Assembly (NCBI GenBank): GCA_002689925.1
Contig: NZIO01000048.1
Span: forward strand, 1 to 64,000
Length of the DNA stretch: 64,000 nucleotides
Origin: Candidatus Pelagibacter sp.
GTDB lineage: Bacteria; Pseudomonadota; Alphaproteobacteria; Pelagibacterales; Pelagibacteraceae
Reading direction: 5' to 3'
The position numbers and the translations under genes are program-made. The notes under the pieces were generated by a model, which ran no database searches, was not told the origin of the DNA, and saw nothing but the letters and a program-made list of their open reading frames with translations. Numbering within the stretch: the stretch's first letter is position 1; each line of letters starts with the position of its first letter. Of the stretch, positions 1 to 9,174 are shown one piece after another.

Positions 1-92
1 TACCAGTTCAAATTGATGGAGATAATTTTGGTTCATATAAAAAAATTCATTTAAATCTATCAAATAAAAAAGTGAATTTTCTTGTAAAATAA
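1..92 (+). CDS. C-terminal end of a probable diacylglycerol/lipid kinase (partial)
   Basis: The window opens inside a + strand reading frame (first full codon at base 3) that ends at TAA 90-92. About 29 residues are visible, beginning PVQIDGDNFGS. A PVQ-x-DG(E/D) segment close to the C terminus is typical of the DAGK/YegS/sphingosine-kinase-like lipid kinases, which phosphorylate diacylglycerol or related lipids at the membrane. The assignment rests on this one short motif. The catalytic domain lies outside the window, so another beta-rich C-terminal domain is possible. Confidence 0.4.
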   Translation, partial: PVQIDGDNFGSYKKIHLNLSNKKVNFLVK

Positions 93-116
93 TTATTTTA
101 CTCTTCCATAAACATC

Positions 117-560
117 TTGATATCTCACGATGTAGCAAACATTGCAGTGTATCTTCCAAGACAATTAGATGTAACTTTATTATTAATTGTTCTAGCTTAC
201 TTTACAGCTTTATTGTTCTATATTTTCTATATTCATGGTGGACCAATACAAAAAGTTGTTTTAGATAAAACTGGAACAAGATATGCAAGATCTGCAACTA
301 TTATTAATACCATTTATGCTGGTGTTCTTTATTACTTTAAAGAACTAAACGATCTTCCTATGTCAACTACATGGGTATTTGTAGGATTATTATGTGGTAG
401 AGAACTTGCAATCTCTACGATGAACAAAGAATATAAGTTTAAGTACGTGTTTCCGTTAATTGGTAAAGACTTTGTCAAAATGATATTCGGATTAAGTGTT
501 TCGGTTGGTATCGTATTATCAATTCACTATATAATTATTCCAACTGGTTTTGGTTTATAG
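117..560 (+). CDS. small integral membrane protein of unknown function
   Basis: 147 codons starting at TTG. No ATG occurs in frame between the upstream stop (TAA 90-92, same frame) and the one at about codon 81, so TTG 117, or a nearby ATA/ATC, must serve as start; no clear Shine-Dalgarno sequence is visible. Three hydrophobic stretches (about residues 18-40, 83-95 and 120-142) suggest a small inner-membrane protein. Between them are short basic loops and the segments GGPIQK and CGRELAIS. I do not recognise the family. The stop lies 5 nt from the end of the convergent NDUFA9-like gene. Confidence 0.6.
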   Translation: MISHDVANIAVYLPRQLDVTLLLIVLAYFTALLFYIFYIHGGPIQKVVLDKTGTRYARSATIINTIYAGVLYYFKELNDLPMSTTWVFVGLLCGRELAISTMNKEYKFKYVFPLIGKDFVKMIFGLSVSVGIVLSIHYIIIPTGFGL

Positions 561-565
561 TTTTA

Positions 566-1501
566 TTAACCAAATTGTCCGCCTGTTCTAAATCTATAGA
601 TATATTTAGGCAAAATACTTTGAACGTTGGATGGATAAATATCAAGGTCATTTAAATTTGGAAATTGTCCTGAAGCAATATTATCATATTTAAGTAATTC
701 TACTTGATCAGGTGTAAGAAGGGGGTTTGGCATCATTTGTAAAAAATATGAATTTAATCTCGCAACACTAAAAGGGATTGGAACTAATAATCTTTTCTTT
801 TTGATGGTTTTTAACAAAATATTTAAAAGTTCTTTAAATGAATATATAGAAGGACCACCTAATTCATATATTGTTGGTTTAAAAATATTTAATTCAATCG
901 ATCTTACTATAGCTTCAGCAACATCATTAACATAAACTGGCTCAAACTTTGTATGACCGCCACCAATCAAAGGCAGAATTGGAGAAAATTGTGCTATAGA
1001 AGCAAATGTATTAAAAAATTTATCCTCAGGTCCAAAAATAATTGATGGTCTTAAAATTATAGACGCATCAAAATTATTTATTATATTTTTTTCTCCTAAA
1101 AATTTAGACTGCATATATTTAGATGTGTGATTTTCTTTAACCCCTAAAGCGCTTATATGTATTAATTTTTTAAGATTTAACTCAGCACAAAGTTTTGCCA
1201 AAAGTTTAGTAAATTCTGAATGAAGAAATTCAAATTTTTGTTTTTTATTTTCACTCAATATTCCAACAAGGTTAATAGCTATATCTGACTTCTTTAAAAT
1301 TTTTCTAATACTGTCCTCATCATAAATATTAGTTTTGATTAATTCTATTTGGCCTGGGTTTCCTAATGGTTTTAAAAATCCACTCAAATAGGGTGACCTA
1401 GTAGCTACAATGACTCTATATTCTTTTTCTGTTAATTTTCTCACCAGATGTCTGCCAAGAAAACCAGATCCACCAAATATAGTTGCTATTTTTTCATTCA
1501 T
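566..1501 (-). CDS. NDUFA9-like atypical SDR protein (complex I assembly/accessory type)
   Basis: 311 residues. The N terminus carries an extended-SDR Rossmann motif, GGSGFLG at residues 10-16. A YxxxK pair follows at Y129/K133 (YMQSK). The sequence pattern (INLVGIL, HISALGV, LRPSIIFGPED, VYVNDVA) matches the NDUFA9/39-kDa complex I subunit family, which binds NADPH and in alphaproteobacteria is encoded away from the nuo operon. A role in respiratory complex I stability is inferred from the family. The protein could equally be an NAD-dependent sugar or quinone-linked epimerase. The gene is divergent from the RNase D gene with only 18 nt between start codons. Confidence 0.75.
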   Translation of the reverse strand: MNEKIATIFGGSGFLGRHLVRKLTEKEYRVIVATRSPYLSGFLKPLGNPGQIELIKTNIYDEDSIRKILKKSDIAINLVGILSENKKQKFEFLHSEFTKLLAKLCAELNLKKLIHISALGVKENHTSKYMQSKFLGEKNIINNFDASIILRPSIIFGPEDKFFNTFASIAQFSPILPLIGGGHTKFEPVYVNDVAEAIVRSIELNIFKPTIYELGGPSIYSFKELLNILLKTIKKKRLLVPIPFSVARLNSYFLQMMPNPLLTPDQVELLKYDNIASGQFPNLNDLDIYPSNVQSILPKYIYRFRTGGQFG

Positions 1502-1519
1502 AATTTATTACTTTCTATA

Positions 1520-2128
1520 ATGGATATTAAAACACACAAAGATGATTTACCATCTGATTTAGATTTAGGCAATGAAATAGCTGTTGATACTGAAGCAATG
1601 GGACTTGAACCCAAAAGAGATCCCTTGACCTTAGTGCAAATTTCATCAGGTAATCAAGATTGTCACATCATTCAATTAGATAGAAAAAATTATAAAGCAA
1701 AAAATCTAGTGGCAATATTAGAAAACCCTTCAGTTAAAAAAATTTTTCATTATGCGAGATTTGATGTTGCTGTATTAAAACATTTCCTAAAAGCAAATAC
1801 ACAAAATATTTTTTGTACTAAGGTTGCTTCAAAAATTGCCAGAACTTATACAGACAAACATGGTCTTAAAGATCTTGTAAAAGAAATTATTGGTGTGGAT
1901 ATGTCAAAACAAATGCAAAGTTCAGATTGGGGTGCTGAAAATTTATCTGAAAAACAATTAAAATATGCAGCTAGTGACGTAATTTATTTACATAAAATTA
2001 AAGCAGAATTAAATAAAATGTTAATTAGAGAAAATAGAATAAGTCTTTTAAATAATTGCTTAAAATTTATTGAAACTAGAGTTGATCTTGATTTGGCTGA
2101 TTATAGAAATGATATATTTTCACACTAA
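1520..2128 (+). CDS. rnd: ribonuclease D-type 3'-5' exonuclease, catalytic domain only
   Basis: Starting at ATG 1520 gives 202 residues. The frame stays open upstream to 1448, but that extension overlaps the divergent gene and is not family-like. All DEDDy exonuclease residues are visible: D23 and E25 (AVDTEAMGL), D82 (HYARFDV), and Y149/D153 (YAASDVIYL). Only the exonuclease domain is present; the two HRDC domains of E. coli Rnd (about 375 aa) are missing, as in many short alphaproteobacterial homologues. Expected role is 3' trimming of tRNA precursors and stable RNAs in the cytoplasm. kdsD follows 5 nt downstream. Confidence 0.85.
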   Translation: MDIKTHKDDLPSDLDLGNEIAVDTEAMGLEPKRDPLTLVQISSGNQDCHIIQLDRKNYKAKNLVAILENPSVKKIFHYARFDVAVLKHFLKANTQNIFCTKVASKIARTYTDKHGLKDLVKEIIGVDMSKQMQSSDWGAENLSEKQLKYAASDVIYLHKIKAELNKMLIRENRISLLNNCLKFIETRVDLDLADYRNDIFSH

Positions 2129-2133
2129 GTAAT

Positions 2134-3120
2134 ATGAAACAAAAAAACTATATTAAAATTGCAAAAGATGTCATTGCAGAAGAAATATTAGCTTTAAAGA
2201 AATTAAATAGTAGTTTTGATAAATCTTTTTTAAAAGCTATAGAGCTTATTGGTCAATGCAAAGGTAAAGTTATATTAGCTGGTATTGGAAAAAGTGGGTT
2301 GATTTCAAGAAAAATTTCTGCAACCTTAAGTAGTGTTTCAATACCTTCCTTTTATCTTCATCCCAGTGAAGCATCTCATGGAGATCTTGGGCAAATAACT
2401 AAACAGGACATTTTAATAATTTTAAGTTACAGCGGTGAGACTGAAGAACTAAAACATATCATTAATTATGCTAATAGATTTTCAATTAAAATTGTAGGTG
2501 TAGCCTCAAAAGAAAATAGTCTCTTATTAAAATCTAGTAATATAAAAATAATTTTACCAAAAGTTAAAGAAGCTGGAATAGCAAATCTAGCTCCAACATC
2601 TTCCACTACAACAATGATTGCTTTTGGGGATGCCTTAGCAGTTGCATTAATGCATAAAACAAAATTTACGAAAGATAAATTTAAAATTTTTCATCCATCT
2701 GGATCATTAGCTAAAATTTTAATTACTGCTAAAGATCTTATGATAAAAGGAACAAACCTTCCAATTGTGAGTCAAAATTTAAAAATGGATGAAGCTATCA
2801 ATGTAATGTCCAAAAAAAAATTAGGTTGTTTAGTAGTTAAAGATAATAAGAAAAAGGTTGTTGGTCTAATTACAGATGGCGATTTAAGAAGAAAAAACAA
2901 AAATAATCTTTTACAAAAAAAAGTTAAAGATATTATGACAATAAATCCAAAATATATTAATGAAAGTATGTTGGCAGTCAAAGCTCTTGATATAATGAAT
3001 AAAAAAAAAATAACTTCTCTTTTAGTTTCGAGTGATAAAGATCATAAAAATAAAAATAAAAAATTTAAAATAAAAGGCTTGTTACATATTCATGCTTTGC
3101 TTCAACAAGGTATTAAGTGA
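2134..3120 (+). CDS. kdsD: arabinose-5-phosphate isomerase, KpsF/GutQ family
   Basis: 328 residues. An N-terminal SIS domain contains GIGKSGLISRK (about residues 50-60) and LSYSGETEE. Two CBS domains follow (about 205-260 and 268-325). KdsD converts ribulose-5-phosphate to arabinose-5-phosphate, the first committed step to Kdo in lipopolysaccharide. The downstream lptC-lptB pair supports an LPS role rather than sugar-alcohol catabolism (GutQ). The stop codon overlaps the GTG start of lptC (GTGA), so the two are probably translationally coupled. The C-terminal CBS region is unusually lysine-rich, in keeping with the genome's A+T bias. Confidence 0.88.
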   Translation: MKQKNYIKIAKDVIAEEILALKKLNSSFDKSFLKAIELIGQCKGKVILAGIGKSGLISRKISATLSSVSIPSFYLHPSEASHGDLGQITKQDILIILSYSGETEELKHIINYANRFSIKIVGVASKENSLLLKSSNIKIILPKVKEAGIANLAPTSSTTTMIAFGDALAVALMHKTKFTKDKFKIFHPSGSLAKILITAKDLMIKGTNLPIVSQNLKMDEAINVMSKKKLGCLVVKDNKKKVVGLITDGDLRRKNKNNLLQKKVKDIMTINPKYINESMLAVKALDIMNKKKITSLLVSSDKDHKNKNKKFKIKGLLHIHALLQQGIK

Positions 3121-3683
3121 TTAAATTTAATAAAAAACAATTTTTATTGCTTATATTTGGCATAGTTTTAGTTATTGTTACTTATTTGATTTATCCTAAA
3201 AATAATCAAATTGTTGAAGAAAAAGATTTAGACTCAAACATTGCTGAAACAGAAAACACTTTTGAAAACATTTCATATACTGGTTTTGATAAAAAAGGAA
3301 ATACTTATGAAATTGGTTCAAAATTTGCTGAGATCAAATCAGAAGATCCAGATATAACATTGATGAAAGAAGTAACTGCTTATATTTATATTGGAGACAG
3401 AACAGTCATGATTACAAGTGACTTTGGTTCCTACGATAAAGCTAAACAGGACATGCTTTTTAGCCAAAATGTAGAAATGATTGAAGGGCTAAACACTACA
3501 AATTCTGATAATTTAGATATTATTAATACAGAAAATTATGTAACAATTTATAATAATGTATTTTTTAAAAATGAAGAATCTTCGGGACAGGCTGATAAAG
3601 TTGAGGTAGATTTGACTACAAGAAAATCTAAAATTTCAATGTATGAAAGTGACGAAAGGATACAAGTAAGTTTAAAAAGATGA
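3117..3683 (+). CDS. lptC: LPS export periplasmic/membrane-anchor protein LptC
   Basis: 188 residues from a GTG start overlapping the kdsD stop. A single N-terminal membrane segment (about residues 9-27) is followed by a periplasmic region with LptC-type beta-jellyroll repeats (ENISYTGFDKKGNTYEI, SDFGSYDKAKQDMLFSQNVEM). LptC joins the LptB2FG transporter and passes LPS on to LptA. Its position between kdsD and lptB is the standard place. In the usual order lptA lies between lptC and lptB. Here there is no room, because the TGA overlaps the lptB ATG. Family similarity between LptC and LptA is low, but the membrane anchor favours LptC. Confidence 0.75.
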   Translation: MIKFNKKQFLLLIFGIVLVIVTYLIYPKNNQIVEEKDLDSNIAETENTFENISYTGFDKKGNTYEIGSKFAEIKSEDPDITLMKEVTAYIYIGDRTVMITSDFGSYDKAKQDMLFSQNVEMIEGLNTTNSDNLDIINTENYVTIYNNVFFKNEESSGQADKVEVDLTTRKSKISMYESDERIQVSLKR

Positions 3684-4450
3684 GCAATAGACCAAAAAAA
3701 TTTATAATCAAATCTTTTAAATCAAAACCAATTCTAACAGTAAAAAATATATCTAAATCAATAGATAAAAGATTGATACTAAGAAAAATCGATTTTAATA
3801 TAAACCCTGGTGAGATTTTTGGACTACTCGGGCCCAATGGTGCAGGAAAATCAGTTACTTTCAATGTTTTACTTGGAATAATGAGAGCGGATACTGGTGA
3901 TGTTTATGTAAGCGGAAAAGGAATAAGCGATTTACCAATCCATGAACGTGCAAAAAAATTTAAGATTGGGTACATTCCTCAAAATGATAGTGTGTTCAGA
4001 GGTTTAAATTGTGAAGATAATTTGAAAGCCATTGCTGAAATTTCTATAAAAGATAAAAAACAACAAGAAGATAAAATTGAACAACTTTTATCTGAGTTTA
4101 GCTTAACACATCTTAAAAAAATAAATGCTGACAATTTATCTGGGGGAGAAAGAAAAAAACTTGTAATTGCAAGAGCATTAATCAATGACCCAAAAATACT
4201 TTTAATGGATGAGCCTTATGGAGCTGTTGACCCAATTAATTTAGAGGTTATTAAAAGTATAATAGTAAATCTTCAAAAAAAAGGTGTTTCTGTTTTACTC
4301 ACAGATCACTCTGCACAAAATGTTTTATCAATTGTTGATAGATGTTCAATTATATCAGATGGTCAAATTATAACTAGTGGAACACCATCAGAAATTATCA
4401 ATGATAGTAAAGCTAAGAAATTATATTTTGGTGAAAATTTCAATATCTAA
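3680..4450 (+). CDS. lptB: LPS export ABC transporter ATPase LptB
   Basis: 256 residues. Walker A is GPNGAGKSV (51-59), the Q-loop region GYIPQNDSVFRGLN is typical of LptB, the signature is LSGGE (153-157), Walker B is LLMDEP (174-179) and the switch histidine is in LLTDHS. Compared with most LptB proteins (about 240 aa) it has a roughly 15-residue basic N-terminal extension. LptB powers extraction of LPS from the inner membrane with LptF/LptG, which are not in this window. ATGA overlap with lptC indicates coupling. Confidence 0.9.
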   Translation: MSNRPKKFIIKSFKSKPILTVKNISKSIDKRLILRKIDFNINPGEIFGLLGPNGAGKSVTFNVLLGIMRADTGDVYVSGKGISDLPIHERAKKFKIGYIPQNDSVFRGLNCEDNLKAIAEISIKDKKQQEDKIEQLLSEFSLTHLKKINADNLSGGERKKLVIARALINDPKILLMDEPYGAVDPINLEVIKSIIVNLQKKGVSVLLTDHSAQNVLSIVDRCSIISDGQIITSGTPSEIINDSKAKKLYFGENFNI

Positions 4451-4462
4451 ATAATAGATAAA

Positions 4463-5800
4463 ATGACAAAAAGTTTTTCTATTTTAATAAATAAAAAAAT
4501 AAAAAAGTTTAATAAAGTAATACATGTCGATGGTGACAAATCTATTAGTCATAGATTCTTTCTTATAGCAAGCCAAGCTTGTGGCATATCTAAAGCTTTA
4601 GGTATTTTAGAATCTGAAGATGTGCTTCATACAATAAATTCATTAAAAAAATTAGGTGTAAAAATATTAAAAAAAAGAGGTCATTTTTTAGTTTATGGCA
4701 ATGGATTAAGTTCTTTTAAAACTAAAAATAAACTTTCAATTAACTGTGGAAATTCTGGAACTTTAGCTAGACTAATTGTGGGACTTTTAGTTTCATACCC
4801 TAATAAATTTAAAATTTTTGGAGACAAGTCTTTAAATAAAAGACCTATGGATAGAGTTATTTTACCCTTAGAAAAATTTGGTATGAATTTTCAAACTACT
4901 AAAAAAAGAACAATGCCAATAATTTTATCTGGGAGCAATATGCCAATCCCAATCAGTCATGAAGAAAAAATAGGTTCCGCGCAAGTAAAAAGCTCTATTA
5001 TTTTTGCAGCTTTAAATACACCAGGTATTACTAAAATTAAAGAATTTTACCCATCAAGAAATCATACCGAAAATATGTTGAAATATGCTGGTGCAAATTT
5101 AAAAATAAAGAAAATTAATCAGCATAATTTAATATCAATTACCGGCCAAAAAGATTTTAAATCATTTAATTTGTCTATCCCAGGTGATATTTCTTCTGCA
5201 GCTTTTTTTATCGCAATAACTTTATTAGGCTATAAATCAAAAATTAAAATTAAAAATGTTAATATTAATTCTACTAGAAATGGAATTATTGAAATTTTGA
5301 TAAAAATGAAAGCTAATATAAAAATTATTAATATTAAAAATATTTGTGGTGAAAAAGTTGGAGACATAATCGTTAAAAGTAGCAAACTAAAATCTATCAA
5401 CTGTCCAAAAAACTTAGTACCCAAAACTATTGATGAATTTCCAATTTTAATGGTTGTAGCTGCTCGTGCAGCAGGCATTTCAACTTTTTCTGGATTAAAA
5501 GAATTAAATAAGAAGGAAAGCCCTAGGTTAAATTTAATAAATAAGATATTTAAACAAGTAGGAGTCAAAACTAAACTAAAAAATGATTCTATAAAAATTT
5601 ATGGTAACCCTAATCTTGATTTAAAAAAATCTTATAAAATAGATAGCATGTATGATCACAGAATCGCAATGTCTATATTTTGTTTAGCACAAACTTGTGG
5701 TGGAAATTTTAATATTTTAAAATCTCATTCTATAAATACTAGTTTTCCAAGTTTTTTAGATTTAATGAAAAAAATTGGAGCAAAATATGAATCTATTTAA
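4463..5800 (+). CDS. aroA: 3-phosphoshikimate 1-carboxyvinyltransferase (EPSP synthase)
   Basis: 445 residues, full family length. Recognisable motifs are DGDKSISHR near the N terminus (phosphoenolpyruvate/shikimate-3-phosphate site), CGNSGTLARL, DKSLNKRPM, IPGDISSAAFF, IDEFPIL and MYDHRIAMS. The enzyme transfers the enolpyruvyl group of PEP to shikimate-3-phosphate, the sixth shikimate-pathway step in the cytoplasm. It starts the aroA-cmk-rpsA-ihfB series common in proteobacteria. The ATG is 12 nt after lptB, so read-through from the LPS operon is likely. The 3' end overlaps cmk by 14 nt. Confidence 0.95.
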   Translation: MTKSFSILINKKIKKFNKVIHVDGDKSISHRFFLIASQACGISKALGILESEDVLHTINSLKKLGVKILKKRGHFLVYGNGLSSFKTKNKLSINCGNSGTLARLIVGLLVSYPNKFKIFGDKSLNKRPMDRVILPLEKFGMNFQTTKKRTMPIILSGSNMPIPISHEEKIGSAQVKSSIIFAALNTPGITKIKEFYPSRNHTENMLKYAGANLKIKKINQHNLISITGQKDFKSFNLSIPGDISSAAFFIAITLLGYKSKIKIKNVNINSTRNGIIEILIKMKANIKIINIKNICGEKVGDIIVKSSKLKSINCPKNLVPKTIDEFPILMVVAARAAGISTFSGLKELNKKESPRLNLINKIFKQVGVKTKLKNDSIKIYGNPNLDLKKSYKIDSMYDHRIAMSIFCLAQTCGGNFNILKSHSINTSFPSFLDLMKKIGAKYESI

Positions 5801-6443
5801 AAATGTAAAAATATTAATTGCTGCTGATGGTGGTGCAGCTTCTGGTAAAACAACTGGATCAAAACAACTTAGTAAAAATTTTGGTTTAAAATTACTTTCT
5901 TCTGGTTTGCTTTATAGGTATGTGAGTCTTAGACTGCTTTCAAATAAAAAAAAAATTAATAAAAAAACTTTTATAACTAAAATAACTAAGAATATTTCTT
6001 TAAAACAATTAAAAAACAAAAAATTGTTTGATCCTGAGGTCACCAAATACTCTGCAGTAATAGCAAAATCTAAAATGATACGATTGTCTTTAAGAAAATT
6101 TCAAAAAAATTTTGCAAAACAACAAAGAGTTTGCATAGAAGGTAGGGATATTGGTACAGTCATATGCCCAAAAGCTGATATTAAACTTTTCTTTAAATGT
6201 TCCTTAAATGTAAGGGCATTAAGGAGATTAAAGGAATATCGAAAGAATAATAAAAAAATTTCACTAAATGAGGTCAAAAAATCGCTAAAAACAAGAGATT
6301 ATCATGATTCTACAAGAAAAATATCTGCTTTAAAAATAGCTAAAGATTCGATAGTAGTAGACACCACAAAATTAAATAAAAAAGAAATGGAGAAAAAATT
6401 AGTTAATATAGTAAGAAGAAAATTAATAAATAAGTATGGATGA
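5787..6443 (+). CDS. cmk: cytidylate kinase
   Basis: 218 residues from ATG 5787; an upstream in-frame TTG (5775) would add four residues deeper inside aroA and is less likely. The P-loop GGAASGKTT (15-23) is followed by SSGLLYR, EGRDIGTVICP and a C-terminal TRDYHDSTR stretch; the arginine-rich NMP/CMP-binding pattern is typical of Cmk. It phosphorylates CMP/dCMP to the diphosphates. Its 5' end lies 14 nt inside aroA and its stop overlaps the rpsA start by 8 nt, so all three are probably translated from one mRNA. Confidence 0.92.
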   Translation: MNLFKNVKILIAADGGAASGKTTGSKQLSKNFGLKLLSSGLLYRYVSLRLLSNKKKINKKTFITKITKNISLKQLKNKKLFDPEVTKYSAVIAKSKMIRLSLRKFQKNFAKQQRVCIEGRDIGTVICPKADIKLFFKCSLNVRALRRLKEYRKNNKKISLNEVKKSLKTRDYHDSTRKISALKIAKDSIVVDTTKLNKKEMEKKLVNIVRRKLINKYG

Positions 6444-8148
6444 TCTAAACAAACCTAATAGAGAAGCTCTCTCATCAAAATCAGAATTTGAAAAACTACT
6501 TGCCCAAGATCTTCAAGAAAGAAAATTTATAGAAGGAGAAATAGTTGAAGGAACTATATCTAAAGTTGATGATAAATTTTGTTTTGTAGATTTAAATTTA
6601 AGGTCTGAAGGAGCAATCCCTATAGAAGAATTTAAATTAACCAAAGAATTAGACAAAATTAAAGTAGGACAAAAAATAGATGTACTTCTCGAAAAACTTG
6701 AAAATTTTAATGGAGAGCCAGTTATAAGTAGAGAAAAAGCACGTAAGGTACGTTCGTGGAAAAAAATGGAGACAGCATTTGAAAACCAAGAACAAGTAAC
6801 TGGTATGATTCTATCAAGATGCCGTGGAGGTTATGTTGTTGATGTGGAAAGTTGCTTATGTTTTCTTCCTGGAAGTCAAGTTGATTTAAAACCACTTAAA
6901 AATATTGACCACTTGATGAAAATTCCTCAAACTTTTGAATGTGTAAAATTAGATAAAAAAAGAGGCAACATCGTTGTATCCAGAAGATCTATTCTAGAGA
7001 AAAAAAGAAATGAAAGTAAAAATGAAATACTTTCAAAAATTAATGTAGGAGATGTTGTTGAGGGTGTTTGTAAAAACCTTACTGACTGGGGAGCATTTCT
7101 AGATCTTAATGGTATAGATGCATTACTTCATATTACTGACATATCATGGAGCCGTGTAAACAGACCTTCAGAATTAATTTCAGTTGGTCAAACACTTAAA
7201 GTAAAAATTACTAAGATAGATCCAGAAACTAAAAAAGTTTCAGTAGGTATTAAACAATTAACACCTGATCCGTATATAGAAACTATTAAAAACTTTGAGC
7301 TAAATAAAATTTACAAAGGTGAAGTTACTAAAATTCAACAATATGGAGTCTTTTGTAAACTTGGGGAGGGACTTGAAGGTTTAATTCACCAAAGTGAATT
7401 ATCATGGACAAAAAAGAATATTGCTCCAAATCAAATTTTATCTATCTCTCAACAAATCGAAGTACAAATTATTGAAATAGATACCGACAAAAGGCGTATC
7501 TCATTGAGCTACAAAAATACTCAAGTTAACCCATGGAAGAAGTTGTTAGACAGTTCGCCAGTCGGCTCAACTGTATCTGGTCGAGTAAAAAATATTACTG
7601 ACTTTGCTGTATTTATTAATATTAGCGAAACTGAAATAGATGGGATGATACATTATAAAGATTTGAGCTGGTCAGAAGATGTTGAAGAACTAAAAAAATA
7701 TAATAAAAATGATGTGGTTAAAGTAAAAATTCTCGAGATAGACCAAGAAAAAGAAAAACTGCGACTTAGTGCTAAACACCTATTAAATGATCCTTTTGAT
7801 TTTTATAAAGAAAAGAAAAAGGGTGATGTAATAACAGTAATAGTTAAGCAAATTATAGAAAATGGCATAAAAGTTTCTCCTAATGATAATGAAGCTATGT
7901 CAGTCATTATAAAAAAACCTCAATTAGCTGAAGCTCCAGAAAATCAAAGGCCATCAAGGTTTAATAAAGGTGACCGTGTAGATGTCTTAATAAATGAACT
8001 TGAACATTCTAAACGTAAAGTAAGTTTTTCAATTAAAGCCTTAGAACAACAAGAAACTAAAGAAGCAATCAAAAAATATAAATCCCAAGATAGTGGGGCA
8101 AAACTTGCTGATATCTTAGGAGGAGTTTTAAAGAAAAGTAAAAAATAG
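6436..8148 (+). CDS. rpsA: 30S ribosomal protein S1
   Basis: 570 residues (E. coli S1 is 557). It contains a series of S1 RNA-binding OB-fold repeats, most clearly GDVVEGVCKNLTDWGAFLDL, GEVTKIQQYGVFCKL and GSTVSGRVKNITDFAVFI, preceded by two diverged N-terminal repeats used for ribosome docking and followed by a weak last repeat. S1 captures mRNA on the 30S subunit, which matters in a genome where many genes lack a clear Shine-Dalgarno sequence. It sits between cmk and ihfB, the usual proteobacterial arrangement. Confidence 0.95.
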   Translation: MDDLNKPNREALSSKSEFEKLLAQDLQERKFIEGEIVEGTISKVDDKFCFVDLNLRSEGAIPIEEFKLTKELDKIKVGQKIDVLLEKLENFNGEPVISREKARKVRSWKKMETAFENQEQVTGMILSRCRGGYVVDVESCLCFLPGSQVDLKPLKNIDHLMKIPQTFECVKLDKKRGNIVVSRRSILEKKRNESKNEILSKINVGDVVEGVCKNLTDWGAFLDLNGIDALLHITDISWSRVNRPSELISVGQTLKVKITKIDPETKKVSVGIKQLTPDPYIETIKNFELNKIYKGEVTKIQQYGVFCKLGEGLEGLIHQSELSWTKKNIAPNQILSISQQIEVQIIEIDTDKRRISLSYKNTQVNPWKKLLDSSPVGSTVSGRVKNITDFAVFINISETEIDGMIHYKDLSWSEDVEELKKYNKNDVVKVKILEIDQEKEKLRLSAKHLLNDPFDFYKEKKKGDVITVIVKQIIENGIKVSPNDNEAMSVIIKKPQLAEAPENQRPSRFNKGDRVDVLINELEHSKRKVSFSIKALEQQETKEAIKKYKSQDSGAKLADILGGVLKKSKK

Positions 8149-8154
8149 ATTTTA

Positions 8155-8460
8155 ATGGTAAAATCTGAGCTAGTTCAACAAATTTGCAATATATATAGCA
8201 ATCTTAAATATAGAGATGTTAAGATGATGATTGATATTATTTTTAATGAAATTGAAAACGCTATGACAAAAGGTATGCATTGTGAATTTAGAGAATTTGG
8301 CACTTTTAAAGTAAAAACTAGAGAAAAAAGAGAAGCTAGGGATCCAAAAACTGGAAAAAAAATTTTAGTAGAAAAAAAAATAGTTCCTAGTTTTAAAATG
8401 TCATCACTTTTAAGATTAAAATTAAATAATATTGAAAGAAAAAGTTTACAAAATTTGTGA
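8155..8460 (+). CDS. ihfB: integration host factor beta-type DNA-bending protein
   Basis: 101 residues of the HU/IHF family. The N terminus MVKSELVQQI and the beta-arm region EFREFGTFKVKTR...ARDPKTGKK include the proline expected to intercalate DNA at a kink. The position directly after rpsA is the classical location of ihfB. The arm has DP in place of the more usual NP next to the intercalating proline. IhfB forms a heterodimer with IhfA, which is not seen here. An HU-like homodimer is an alternative. Confidence 0.82.
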   Translation: MVKSELVQQICNIYSNLKYRDVKMMIDIIFNEIENAMTKGMHCEFREFGTFKVKTREKREARDPKTGKKILVEKKIVPSFKMSSLLRLKLNNIERKSLQNL

Positions 8461-8475
8461 TAATTTTTAGTTAAT

Positions 8476-9162
8476 ATGAAAAAAAATAAAATTTTTTTTG
8501 CAGTTGACACTAAAAACATTGAACAAGCTATTAAACTATCAAGTCAACTCAAACCTTATATTGCGGGAATTAAAATTGGATTAGAATTTTTTTTAGCTAA
8601 TGGCCCTGAAGGAATAAGAAGAATATCAAAATTAAAAATACCAATCTTTTTAGATTTAAAACTTTTTGACATAACAAATACAGTATGTAAATCTATTGAA
8701 TCATTAGATGGATTGCCTATAAATTACTTATCAATACATGTGTTAAATGGAAAAGAAACATTAATAAAAGCAAAAGAAAAAATAAAAGAATTATCTATAC
8801 CATTTAAATTACTTGGTGTTACAGTGCTTACTTCATTTAATGAAAAAACTTTAAAACAACTTGGAATTAAAAATTCTATAAAAAAAGAAGTGGAAATTCT
8901 CTCAAAAATAGCTAAAGCATCTGGTTTAGATGGAATCGTATGTAGTTCTCATGAAATAAAATCAACAAAGTCTATTTGTAAAGATATGGAGATATTTACT
9001 CCTGGTATTAGAACAAGTAAAATAAAAAATGATGATCAAAAAAGAATAATGACTCCTAAAAAAGCAATTTCATTAGGTTCTGATTATCTTGTAATGGGTA
9101 GGTCAATTTCATTAGGTGATCCAATTAAAAATATAAAAAAAATATTAAACTCTATTGATTAA
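8476..9162 (+). CDS. pyrF: orotidine-5'-phosphate decarboxylase
   Basis: 228 residues, a normal length. Motifs are FAVDT and IKIG near the N terminus, LDLKLFDITNTV around the catalytic D-K-D triad, VTVLTSF, FTPGIRTS and YLVMGRSI. The triad segment is usually DLKLHDIPNT; here His is replaced by Phe and Pro by Thr, while Lys and both Asp are kept. It decarboxylates OMP to UMP, the last step of de novo pyrimidine synthesis. In other alphaproteobacteria trpF often follows pyrF; here trpB follows after 12 nt. Confidence 0.9.
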   Translation: MKKNKIFFAVDTKNIEQAIKLSSQLKPYIAGIKIGLEFFLANGPEGIRRISKLKIPIFLDLKLFDITNTVCKSIESLDGLPINYLSIHVLNGKETLIKAKEKIKELSIPFKLLGVTVLTSFNEKTLKQLGIKNSIKKEVEILSKIAKASGLDGIVCSSHEIKSTKSICKDMEIFTPGIRTSKIKNDDQKRIMTPKKAISLGSDYLVMGRSISLGDPIKNIKKILNSID

Positions 9163-9174
9163 AAAATATTATTA

